Of a stretch of DNA of 64,000 nt, positions 51,304 through 59,622 are shown one piece after another; within the stretch, counting starts at the first letter, position 1, and each line of letters opens with the position of its first letter. Under the pieces are notes generated by a model, which saw only the letters and a program-made list of their open reading frames with translations, searched no databases and had not been told where the DNA came from. Source of the stretch: Zhengella sedimenti (GTDB lineage: Bacteria > Pseudomonadota > Alphaproteobacteria > Rhizobiales > Rhizobiaceae); contig NZ_JBKFFP010000005.1 in assembly GCF_046506625.1 (NCBI RefSeq), positions 62,001 through 126,000 on the forward strand. Reading direction: 5' to 3'. A program made the translations under genes and the position numbers.

Positions 51304-53865
51304 GTGACCAAGATGGACAATCGCCCGATCGCCGCGCCCTTCAGCGACGTCAGCCGCCGCACATTCCTGAAATCGTCCGCCGCCACGGCTGCAACGGCCC
51401 TCGTGACCGCCTCAGGCGCCGACAAGGCCAGGGCATTCGCCTACGCACCTTATCCGCGCGATGACGATCTGACGACGGTCGTGACGAGCTGCGCGCACAA
51501 TTGCGGCTCGCGCCACATGCTCGTGGCGCACAAGAAAGGCGACGTCATTGTTCGCCTTTCGACCGACAACGGCACCTATCAGGGTGACGCCTACGGTACG
51601 GACACCGAGGAATTGCCGCAATTGCGGGCCTGCCTGCGCGGCCGTTCCTACCGGGCCCGGATCTACTCGCCCGAGCGCCTTCTCTACCCCATGAAGCGTG
51701 TGGGAAAGCGCGGCGAGGGCAAGTTCAAGCGCATCAGCTGGTACGACGCCGCCAGGGAAATCACCGAGCGCATGGTCTATCTGAAGGAAACCTACGGACC
51801 GACCGCGCTGCTCGACCAGTCCTATGCCGGCGCGTCCTACGGCGTCCTGCACAAGTCCGACCAGATCGAGGGCCTTCTTGGCCGTTTCCTGGGCATGTTC
51901 GGATGCCGCACATCCTCCTGGTCCGTTCCCTCCTACCAGGGCACGACCTTTTCCTCGCGCATGACCTTCGGCACCATCGAGGATGGCAATGAGGACGATG
52001 CCTTCGCCCATTCCAAGCTGATCATCATGTGGGGCTGGAATCCGGCCTACACATTCCATGGCGGCAACACGTTCTACTACATGCGGCTGGCCAAGCAGCG
52101 CGGCTGCAAGTTCGTCCTTGTCGACCCGCAATACACCGACTCGGCGGCTGCCTACGATGCCTGGTGGATTCCCATCAAGCCGAACACCGATGCGGCGATG
52201 CTGGCCGCGATGGCCTTTCACATCTTCGAGAAGAACCTGCACGACCAGGACTACATCGACCGCTTCGTGCTCGGCATGGACAAGGGCACCATGCCTGACT
52301 GGGCGCGGGACAAGGAGAATTTCCGCGACTATATCGAAGGCGACTATGACGGCCAGCCCAAGACCCCGGAATGGGCCGAGGCGATCTGCGGCGTGAAAGC
52401 CGATGATATCCGCAAGCTCGCCGACATGTACGCGACGACCAAACCAGCTGCGCTCAAGGCCTCCTGGGGGCCGGGCCGCAACGCCTACGGCGAACAGTAC
52501 AACCGGATGGCTGCCGCGCTTCAGGCGATGACGGGCAATATCGGCGTTCTGGGCGGCTGCGCCGAAGGCGTCGGCAAGGCCTGGCATGCGGAGGCCGTGG
52601 CCTATCCCTATGACCAGTTCGCCAATGTCTGGTACGCCTCCATCAAGTCCGACCGCTGGGCCCACTGCGTCCTGAATTATCCGGATGTCTCCCGCGAGGA
52701 GATCGGACTGTGGCCGCGCGGCGACAATCTCGACGGTGTCATCCCCAATATTCGCGGGATTTTCTGGCAAGGGTCGGACTGGCTCAACCAGCTGACCAAC
52801 ATCAACAAGGAGATCGAGGCCATCAGGAAGCTCGATTCCTACGGCGAGGGCGAAAGCCTGCTGGTCTGCATGGATTCCACCATCACGCCGACCGGCATCT
52901 GGGCGGACTACCTGCTGCCGGTGGCCACCCATTTCGAACGTCACGACGTGGCACTGCCCTGGTACAAGGGCCACTACTACATCCACCGTCCCACGGTCAT
53001 CGAGCCGCTGGGCGAGTCGAAGACCGACTTCCAGATATTCACCGAGTTCGCCTACCAGCTCGGCTTCGGCCAGGCCTACAATCCGCGCGCGACGCCGGAC
53101 TACTGGAACAATCCGGAGCCGGTCGACGAGGCCTATCTGGCCGCCTGGTGGAACGAAAAGGTCATACCCCATCAGAACGTCGAGATATCCTGGGACGAAT
53201 TCAAGCGCCGGGGCGTCTACAAGTTCCGCTTCTCCGAGCCGCACGTGGCTTTCCGCCAGCAGATCGAACAGGGCGTTCCCTTTCCAACGCCCTCCGGCAG
53301 GATCGAGATTTTCTCCACGCAGCTTGCGCAGATCACGGACTGGAAGCGCACGCAATACGGCTACGAGATTCCCTACATCCCGAAATGGATCGAGCCCTGG
53401 GAATACCTCGGCAGCGAGAAGGTGAAGGATTATCCCTTCCATCTCATCTCGCCGCATCCGCGCCACCGCACCCACTCGATCTTCAACAATATCGGCTGGC
53501 TGCGTGAGACCTATGCCCAGGAAACGACCATGAACGCCGCCGACGCGGCAAGACTGGGTATCCGGACAGGCGACACCATCGAGGTGTGGAACGAGCGCGG
53601 CAAGGTCGTCACCCCGGTCTATGTGACCGAGCGTTGCATGCCCGGCGTCGCCGTGCTGCACGAGGGGGCCTGGATGGATCTGGACGAGAACGGTGTCGAC
53701 AGGGCGGGCAATCCCGATTTCCTGACGCTCGACGAACCGAGCCCGGCTGGCGCCTTTGCCTACAACACCGTCCTTGCCAACATCCGCAAGTCGGATCTCG
53801 ATCACCGGCCTGGCTGGGATGAACTTGCGACGTCGCGCAGCCACGTTTTCCGCCGCGACCTCTGA
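51304..53865 (+). CDS. DmsA-type molybdopterin oxidoreductase, catalytic subunit
   Basis: 853 residues. A Tat signal (SRRTFLKSS, Arg18-Arg19) directs it to the periplasm. The Fe-S site reads Cys63-x3-Cys67-x3-His71...Cys110, with LRACLRGRS and the KRVGKRGEGKFKRISW motif of DmsA relatives. Ser210 in WSVPSYQG is a possible Mo ligand by eye. The C-terminal molybdopterin-binding domain (FHLISPHPRHRTHS, GDTIEVWNERG) is complete. GTG at 51304 follows GGAGG. It likely reduces an S-, N- or metalloid oxide; the substrate is not evident. Confidence 0.92.
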   Translation: MTKMDNRPIAAPFSDVSRRTFLKSSAATAATALVTASGADKARAFAYAPYPRDDDLTTVVTSCAHNCGSRHMLVAHKKGDVIVRLSTDNGTYQGDAYGTDTEELPQLRACLRGRSYRARIYSPERLLYPMKRVGKRGEGKFKRISWYDAAREITERMVYLKETYGPTALLDQSYAGASYGVLHKSDQIEGLLGRFLGMFGCRTSSWSVPSYQGTTFSSRMTFGTIEDGNEDDAFAHSKLIIMWGWNPAYTFHGGNTFYYMRLAKQRGCKFVLVDPQYTDSAAAYDAWWIPIKPNTDAAMLAAMAFHIFEKNLHDQDYIDRFVLGMDKGTMPDWARDKENFRDYIEGDYDGQPKTPEWAEAICGVKADDIRKLADMYATTKPAALKASWGPGRNAYGEQYNRMAAALQAMTGNIGVLGGCAEGVGKAWHAEAVAYPYDQFANVWYASIKSDRWAHCVLNYPDVSREEIGLWPRGDNLDGVIPNIRGIFWQGSDWLNQLTNINKEIEAIRKLDSYGEGESLLVCMDSTITPTGIWADYLLPVATHFERHDVALPWYKGHYYIHRPTVIEPLGESKTDFQIFTEFAYQLGFGQAYNPRATPDYWNNPEPVDEAYLAAWWNEKVIPHQNVEISWDEFKRRGVYKFRFSEPHVAFRQQIEQGVPFPTPSGRIEIFSTQLAQITDWKRTQYGYEIPYIPKWIEPWEYLGSEKVKDYPFHLISPHPRHRTHSIFNNIGWLRETYAQETTMNAADAARLGIRTGDTIEVWNERGKVVTPVYVTERCMPGVAVLHEGAWMDLDENGVDRAGNPDFLTLDEPSPAGAFAYNTVLANIRKSDLDHRPGWDELATSRSHVFRRDL

Positions 53866-53886
53866 CCTTCCGAACGGAGACACCTG

Positions 53887-54555
53887 ATGGCTCAGCAACT
53901 CGACAAGACGAAGATCAAGGCCGCGGTCAAGAAGCGCAAGCGCGAGGTCTATGAACCGGTCGTCCCGGACATGCAGCTCGGCTTCATTCACAACAATGTC
54001 GACTGCATCGGCTGCCGCGCCTGCGAGATCGCATGCAAGGACAAGAACGGACTGGCGCCCGGCCCCCGTTTTCGCCGGGTCCAGTACATCGAGGGCGGGA
54101 CCTATCCGGAGGTCTTCGCCTTCAAGATCAACATGTCCTGCAACCATTGCGCCGAACCGGCCTGCCTGCCGGCATGCCCGACCGGGGCGATCTTCAAGCG
54201 CAAGGACAATGGCGTCGTCGACATCGATTCCACGTTGTGCATCGGCTGCCGCAAGTGCGAGGCTGCCTGTCCCTTCGGTGCACCGCAATTCGATCCGGAG
54301 GACAATCTCGTCAAGAAGTGCAACATGTGCATCGACGAACTGGAGGCCGGCCGCAAACCCTATTGCGTCAGCGCCTGCATGATGCGCGTGCTCGACATCG
54401 GCCCGATCGACCAGTTGCGCGACGGCACCCATGACACCAAGGCGCGCGGGCCGCTGGACCAGGTAGTCGATCAGGTTCACTCCATGGCCGATCCCGAACT
54501 GACGCATCCCTCCATCGTCTTCGTGCCCCATTCCAAGGGCGTGGTGACCAAATGA
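53887..54555 (+). CDS. Four-cluster ferredoxin subunit (DmsB/NrfC-like)
   Basis: A 222-residue electron-transfer subunit with four [4Fe-4S] sites: CIGCRACEIAC, CNHCAEPACLPAC, CIGCRKCEAAC and CNMCIDELEAG with CVSAC. It has no signal peptide, as expected of a partner carried out by the Tat-exported catalytic subunit. It passes electrons between the molybdoenzyme and the cytochrome. It lies 21 bases after the catalytic gene and overlaps the chaperone gene. Confidence 0.95.
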   Translation: MAQQLDKTKIKAAVKKRKREVYEPVVPDMQLGFIHNNVDCIGCRACEIACKDKNGLAPGPRFRRVQYIEGGTYPEVFAFKINMSCNHCAEPACLPACPTGAIFKRKDNGVVDIDSTLCIGCRKCEAACPFGAPQFDPEDNLVKKCNMCIDELEAGRKPYCVSACMMRVLDIGPIDQLRDGTHDTKARGPLDQVVDQVHSMADPELTHPSIVFVPHSKGVVTK

Positions 54556-55289
54556 CGCAGGATCGGGACCGCATGGCCGATGCGCCGGCGCTGGCCGATG
54601 TCGTGAAGCTGCTCGCGCGCATTCACGACCGCGAGGTCGATGCCGCCTTCCTTGAAGGCTGGCAGTCCTCGGCGGTGACGGACTGGATGGCGGGAATCCT
54701 GGAATCCGCAGGGGCCGTGGAGGCGCTTTCTGACATGGGCGCGGCGCTTGGCGCCTTGTCCTCGCCGCTCGATTCGGCGTCGCTGGATGATCTGGCATCC
54801 GACTATGCCGATATCTACCTGACCCATGCCTATCGGATCTCGCCGAACGGGTCCGTCTGGTTGACCGAGGACGGGCTGGAACGGCAGGAGCCCATGTTCG
54901 AGACACGGTCGTGGTATCGCCGCTACGGTGTCGAGGTGCCGGACTGGCGCAAGCGCCCGGACGACAACATCGTGCACCAGTTGCAGTTTACGGCGCATCT
55001 TCTGTCCATGGATACCGATGAGGCCCGCGCCGACTGCGCCCGGTTCCTCGATTCCGGCCTGCTGGTCTGGCTGCCCGATTTCGCTGCCCGGGTCGATGCG
55101 CGCGCCCGCACACCGTTCTACAGGGCGGCAGCACGCCTGACGCATGCCGTGGTCGAGGAGATCCGCGACGGCCTGCTGGCCAGCACCGGTATCGAGCGCC
55201 GGAGGCCGGAGGAGAAGGCGACCGCCAGCGGGGCGAGCCCCGAACCGGAAATGGTGGCTTATGTCCCCGGCCAGGCGGAAAGCTGGTAG
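54552..55289 (+). CDS. TorD/DmsD-family molybdoenzyme chaperone
   Basis: A 245-residue, all-helical cytoplasmic protein. The family core is visible in LASDYADIYLTHAYRISPNGSVWLTEDGL and EVPDWRKRPDDNIVHQLQFTAHLL. It binds the Tat signal and apo-enzyme until cofactor insertion. Its start overlaps the ferredoxin-subunit stop by four bases. The last ~35 residues form a variable tail. Confidence 0.9.
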   Translation: MTQDRDRMADAPALADVVKLLARIHDREVDAAFLEGWQSSAVTDWMAGILESAGAVEALSDMGAALGALSSPLDSASLDDLASDYADIYLTHAYRISPNGSVWLTEDGLERQEPMFETRSWYRRYGVEVPDWRKRPDDNIVHQLQFTAHLLSMDTDEARADCARFLDSGLLVWLPDFAARVDARARTPFYRAAARLTHAVVEEIRDGLLASTGIERRRPEEKATASGASPEPEMVAYVPGQAESW

Positions 55290-55293
55290 GCGG

Positions 55294-56334
55294 ATGCTGC
55301 CATTCACCGGTCGCCGGTCAGACGGAAACGGGCGAGGCCCGGCAGTCTTGCCGGAAATCGATCCGGACCGCTGCCTGCTGGGCGGGCCGCTGCCCGCGGA
55401 ATGCAGCCTTTGCCAGCAGGCTTGCCCGCATGGCGCCATCGTGCAGGACGAGGACAGTCTGGGCATCGACACACAGGCCTGCACCGGTTGCGGCCTGTGC
55501 CAGCCCGCATGTCCGCAGGCCGCGATTGCCGTCCTTGGCGAATTGCCCCGCCACGGCGATGCCGCACTGGCCGTATGCGGCAAGGCCGGCACGCGAACGA
55601 AGGCGACGCTTCCCTGCATCCATGCCATCGACCTCGCCATGCTCGCCGCCATGCACGCGAAGGGCGTGCGCCGGCTCGAGATCCATACCGGAGACTGCGA
55701 CGATTGTGCCTGGCGCGCCGGGGAGACCTTCACGGCCCGTGCGGATCTTTTCAACCGCATGATGACATCGCGCGGCCTGGCATGCGTGGAGGTGACCCGC
55801 CCGCCGGCGCTTTCGGTCCATTGGCGCCATGCCGGCGGCGAGGATCGCCCGGATCCCGCGCGCCGGCGCTTCCTGCTGGCGGCTGCCGGTCAATCCGTTG
55901 CGGACACGCCCCCGCGCCGGCAGGCACTGGTCGAACTGCTGACATCGGGGCCATCGTCCGCAGACGGTGGCGCGGTCTGCCAGGCCGTTCCGCATATTGA
56001 CGAGGCCGCCTGCAGCGGCTGCGACCTTTGCGCACGTGTCTGCCCGGAAGGCGCGATCGGCCTTGCCAGCGGATGCGAAGGCGGCGCGGAATACCGCCTG
56101 TTGCCCGACGCCTGCTCCGGTTGCGGCTTGTGTGCCGCCATCTGCGACAGCAATGCGATTGGTGTCGGCATGACGGGAACTGGCAAAGAAGTGCGGATCA
56201 AGCTAGACAGGTTGACGTGTGCGGCATGCGGGGCGGGGTTTCACCGGCCGAGCCGCTCTGCGTCCCGGTCACGGCTATGCCCGACATGTCAGAAAACAAA
56301 TCATCATGCGAAGCTGTACCAGGTCTTGCCATGA
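55294..56334 (+). CDS. Polyferredoxin with C-terminal zinc-ribbon/rubredoxin-like segment
   Basis: A 346-residue soluble protein. [4Fe-4S] motifs are CSLCQQACPHGA and CTGCGLCQPACP near the N-terminus, and CSGCDLCARVCP and CSGCGLCAAICD near residues 240-290. Between them is a segment with extra Cys (GDCDDCAW) and RRRFLLAAAG. It ends with a CAACGAGF...CPTCQ pair that could bind Zn or Fe. It resembles NapF-like and polyferredoxin accessory proteins and could load clusters or supply electrons. It is coupled to the kinase gene by an ATGA overlap. Confidence 0.85.
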   Translation: MLPFTGRRSDGNGRGPAVLPEIDPDRCLLGGPLPAECSLCQQACPHGAIVQDEDSLGIDTQACTGCGLCQPACPQAAIAVLGELPRHGDAALAVCGKAGTRTKATLPCIHAIDLAMLAAMHAKGVRRLEIHTGDCDDCAWRAGETFTARADLFNRMMTSRGLACVEVTRPPALSVHWRHAGGEDRPDPARRRFLLAAAGQSVADTPPRRQALVELLTSGPSSADGGAVCQAVPHIDEAACSGCDLCARVCPEGAIGLASGCEGGAEYRLLPDACSGCGLCAAICDSNAIGVGMTGTGKEVRIKLDRLTCAACGAGFHRPSRSASRSRLCPTCQKTNHHAKLYQVLP

Positions 56335-58208
56335 CACCGCAGGACATGTCCGCCGGTGTTGCATCCTTCGTGAACGCGAGCTTGGGCAGGCGTTTCCTGG
56401 TCCTGCTGGTCGGTATCCTGACATTCGTGTCGCTCTGCTTTCTCGCCCTTGTGATGATCATCTATCGCGGCCAGTTGATCGCGGACCATGCCCGCGCCTC
56501 GATGGAGGTCAACCACCTGCTTGAGGCGGCACTGGAAAACGCCATGCTCAAGCGCGACATTCCCGGCTTGCGCGACATCGTCGACCGGCTCGGCCGGCAG
56601 GAGCGCATTGCCGGGGTCACGATCCTCGATCCGCATGGCGAGATCAGGTTCACCTCGACTCCCCACGTCCTCGGCACGCGGCTGCGCAACGAGCAGGTGG
56701 ACCTGTCGCTGGCCGATGCAGCCCCGCGAACGGCCTTTGTCAAGGGACCGCAGGGCGGCGAATGGCTGCGCTCCATCAACCCGGTCCGGAACCAGCCGGC
56801 CTGCCGCGAATGCCATGGACCGGCCGGCGAACATCCCGTCAACGGCGTCCTGGTCGTCGACTACGACGCGGCCGGCATTCGTTCCAGCGCCCTGCGGACC
56901 GCGGGCATCCTGGGTCTCAGCGGCCTGGTCGTCATCCTTGCAAGCGGCATCGCCCTCTGGTTCGCGGTCAACAGGCTCGTGCTGGCACGCATCTCAAGGC
57001 TTCGCGCCGCAAGCGAGCAGATCGCCGGTGGCGTGCTGGGCGCACGGGCGCCGGTGCATGGTCATGACGAGATCGGAAGCTGCGCGGTGGCGTTCAACCG
57101 GATGGCAGGCCGGATCGAAGCCATGCTCGACCATGTGGCGGCTGCCGAGCGTTCCCTCCAGTCGGTCATCGATTCCATTCCCGATGGCATCCGGGTGATC
57201 GACGGGGATTTCAACATACTCAAGGCGAACGACGCCTATTGCCGTCAGGTGAACCAGGAAAAGGCGCGGGTCATCGGCGAGAAATGCTACAGGTCGAGCC
57301 ATGGACGCAGCGAACCCTGCCCGCATACGGTCGTCACCTGTCCCGTGATTGCCCTGCAAGCTCCGGAACGGTCCTCGGTGAAGTTCACCGATGCGCACCT
57401 TCCGGAGAAAGATGGGCAGGTCTTTGTCGAGGTGTCGGCCGCCCGGGCGGACATACCGTCCGAGGCAGGGGTGACGCGTTGTGTCGTGGAATCGATCCGC
57501 GACCTGTCTCAGGATGTCGTTCTGTCGCAGAAGCATCGCCTTTCCGAGATCGGCCTTCTGGCAACCGGCGTCGCCCACGAGATCCACAATCCGCTTTCCT
57601 CCATCGAACTGGCGCTCTCCGCGATCCAGGACACCATGCCCGCAGACGGCCTTCCCGGGACCTACCGGCACTATATCGACATCGCCCGGACCGAGATCGA
57701 CAAGTGCCTGAGCGTGACGGAAAGCCTGATGCGCCTCGCCGAACCGCCGAGGGAGCGGGAACTCGTTCCCCTCGACACGGTCATTCCGGATGTGATGGCG
57801 CTCTTGTCCTTCCAGTTCCTGCAGGCCGGGATCGAATGGAAACTGGCGATCGAACCCGGCCTGCGGGTCCTCGGGGCCGACAGCGATTTGCGGATGATCG
57901 CCGTCAACCTGACCCAGAACGCCATTCATGCCATGCCTGAAGGCGGGACGTTCCACGTTGGCGGCACGGTTTCGGGCGGACGGGTCGTCCTGCGTTTCTC
58001 CGACACGGGAACCGGTATTGCGTCGCAGGACCTCGAAAGGATATTCCTGCCCTTCTGGAGCCGGCGTGCTGACGGCACCACCGGCCGCGGCCTGGGGTTG
58101 TCCATCTGCAAGGCCATCGTCGAGCGCTATGGCGGCTCCATCATGGTCATCAGCACGCTTGGGGAGGGCACCGAATTCATGGTCACGCTGCCGGCTGCCG
58201 ATGCGTGA
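56331..58208 (+). CDS. Sensor histidine kinase with periplasmic c-haem motif
   Basis: 625 residues. Two membrane helices (21-45 and ~190-213) enclose a ~145-residue periplasmic domain containing CRECH (158-162), a c-type haem site in the pattern of haem-sensing DUF3365-like domains. A HAMP segment, a PAS domain with clustered cysteines (EKCYRSSHG, EPCPHTVVTCP), the phospho-acceptor His416 in AHEIHNPLSS, and an HATPase domain (NLTQNAIHAM, DTGTGI, GRGLGLSIC) follow. ATGA overlap with the previous gene fixes the start at 56331. It probably senses redox state or the electron acceptor and signals to the next gene. Confidence 0.92.
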   Translation: MTPQDMSAGVASFVNASLGRRFLVLLVGILTFVSLCFLALVMIIYRGQLIADHARASMEVNHLLEAALENAMLKRDIPGLRDIVDRLGRQERIAGVTILDPHGEIRFTSTPHVLGTRLRNEQVDLSLADAAPRTAFVKGPQGGEWLRSINPVRNQPACRECHGPAGEHPVNGVLVVDYDAAGIRSSALRTAGILGLSGLVVILASGIALWFAVNRLVLARISRLRAASEQIAGGVLGARAPVHGHDEIGSCAVAFNRMAGRIEAMLDHVAAAERSLQSVIDSIPDGIRVIDGDFNILKANDAYCRQVNQEKARVIGEKCYRSSHGRSEPCPHTVVTCPVIALQAPERSSVKFTDAHLPEKDGQVFVEVSAARADIPSEAGVTRCVVESIRDLSQDVVLSQKHRLSEIGLLATGVAHEIHNPLSSIELALSAIQDTMPADGLPGTYRHYIDIARTEIDKCLSVTESLMRLAEPPRERELVPLDTVIPDVMALLSFQFLQAGIEWKLAIEPGLRVLGADSDLRMIAVNLTQNAIHAMPEGGTFHVGGTVSGGRVVLRFSDTGTGIASQDLERIFLPFWSRRADGTTGRGLGLSICKAIVERYGGSIMVISTLGEGTEFMVTLPAADA

Positions 58209-59577
58209 AAAAAGGATCGCAGGGTCCCGCCGGTCGGGACGCGTCCTGGTGATCGAGGACGACAACACGCTCAACCGCCTGCTTGTCGAGCAACTCGCAA
58301 GGCTCGGTTTCGAGGCGCGCGGCGTGACCTCGCGCGCCGAGGCCGACCGGGCCGTGGCCGAATTCGAACCGTCGCTGGCCATGCTCGACATGCGCCTGCC
58401 CGACATGGACGGGCTGGACTACCTACCCGAACTCTCCGGACAGTGCCCGGTCATCATCCTCACGGCCTTCGGCTCCATCGCGCAGGCTGTCGAAGCGGTG
58501 AAGGCCGGCGCCTCCGAATACCTCGTCAAGCCGGTTTCGGCGCAGAGCCTGGAACTGGCGATAGCCCGCGTGCTGGAGAAGGCCGAGTTGCGGCGTTCCG
58601 CCGAGTTCTGGCAGTCCCGGGCAAGGTCCTCGGCAGGGCCGAACATCATCGGCGAGAGTGCCGCCATCAGCGAGGTGCGGCGCATGATCTCGATTGTCGC
58701 GGGCGCCGATACCACCGTCCTCATTCTCGGCGAAAGCGGTGTCGGCAAGGAACTGGTCGCCCAGGCAGTGCATGCCAATTCGGACCGCGCCGACAAGCAT
58801 TTCGTTGCCATCGATTGCGCCTCGCTGCAGGAAACCCTGTTTGAATCCGAACTGTTCGGTCATGAACGGGGCGCCTTCACCGGCGCCGACCGCCGCAAGG
58901 AGGGCCTGGTCGAGATCGCCGATGGCGGGACCGTGTTTCTGGACGAGATCGGCGAGATCAGCCCCACCATCCAGGCCAAGCTCCTGCGCGTGCTGGAAAC
59001 GGGCAAGTTCCGCCGTCTCGGCGGCACCCGTGACCTGGAAGCCGATGTCCGCTTCGTCGCGGCGACCAACCGTGACCTGCGCGCCATGGCCAGCGGCCAG
59101 GAGTTCCGCAACGATCTCTACTACCGGCTCTCCGCTTTCGAGATCCACGTTCCGCCATTGCGCGAGAGGCGCGAGGACATTGCCGCGCTCGCCGAATTCT
59201 TCCTCGCCAACCGCAAGTTCTCGCGCAACATCGCAAAGCAGTTCGCGCCCTCGAGCCTCAGGGCGCTCACCCGCTATGGCTGGCCGGGCAATATCCGCGA
59301 ACTGCGCAATGTGGTGGAGCGGGCCTTTCTCATCTCCGGCAAGAGCGCCCGCATCCATCCGGAACACATCTCGCTGCCCGATGATGGCGACGGCAGGGCC
59401 GGCACGGGAATCGCGCTCGCCTTTGCCAGCGAGCCGACACTCGACGAACTGCGCGACGCATACGTTGCCAAGCTCCTGGAGCGCCATGGCGGCAACAGGC
59501 AGGAACTGGCATCCCGCCTGGGCATCAGCGAACGCAACGTCTACCGGATCCTTGGAAAGCTCAAGGACCCGCGCTGA
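58201..59577 (+). CDS. NtrC-family sigma54-dependent response regulator
   Basis: 458 residues. Receiver domain with Asp63 in MLDMRLPDMDG; AAA+ domain with Walker A GESGVGKE, the sigma54-contact loop GAFTGA, Walker B GGTVFLDEIG and the arginine-finger region; C-terminal Fis-type helix-turn-helix (GGNRQELASRLGISERNVYRIL). It overlaps the kinase stop by eight bases. The -24/-12 promoter at 48838 and palindrome at 48674 upstream of the operon are its expected targets. Confidence 0.95.
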   Translation: MREKRIAGSRRSGRVLVIEDDNTLNRLLVEQLARLGFEARGVTSRAEADRAVAEFEPSLAMLDMRLPDMDGLDYLPELSGQCPVIILTAFGSIAQAVEAVKAGASEYLVKPVSAQSLELAIARVLEKAELRRSAEFWQSRARSSAGPNIIGESAAISEVRRMISIVAGADTTVLILGESGVGKELVAQAVHANSDRADKHFVAIDCASLQETLFESELFGHERGAFTGADRRKEGLVEIADGGTVFLDEIGEISPTIQAKLLRVLETGKFRRLGGTRDLEADVRFVAATNRDLRAMASGQEFRNDLYYRLSAFEIHVPPLRERREDIAALAEFFLANRKFSRNIAKQFAPSSLRALTRYGWPGNIRELRNVVERAFLISGKSARIHPEHISLPDDGDGRAGTGIALAFASEPTLDELRDAYVAKLLERHGGNRQELASRLGISERNVYRILGKLKDPR

Positions 59578-59622
59578 CGGGCAGCCCGGCCGGTCGCCGG
59601 GCCGCCGCCGCGCTGGCGCGGA

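Noticed and set aside
51412..54906. A 1164-codon minus-strand frame across the molybdoenzyme genes
   Set aside because: It is antisense to strongly recognisable DmsA- and DmsB-like genes and is open only because of high GC third positions.
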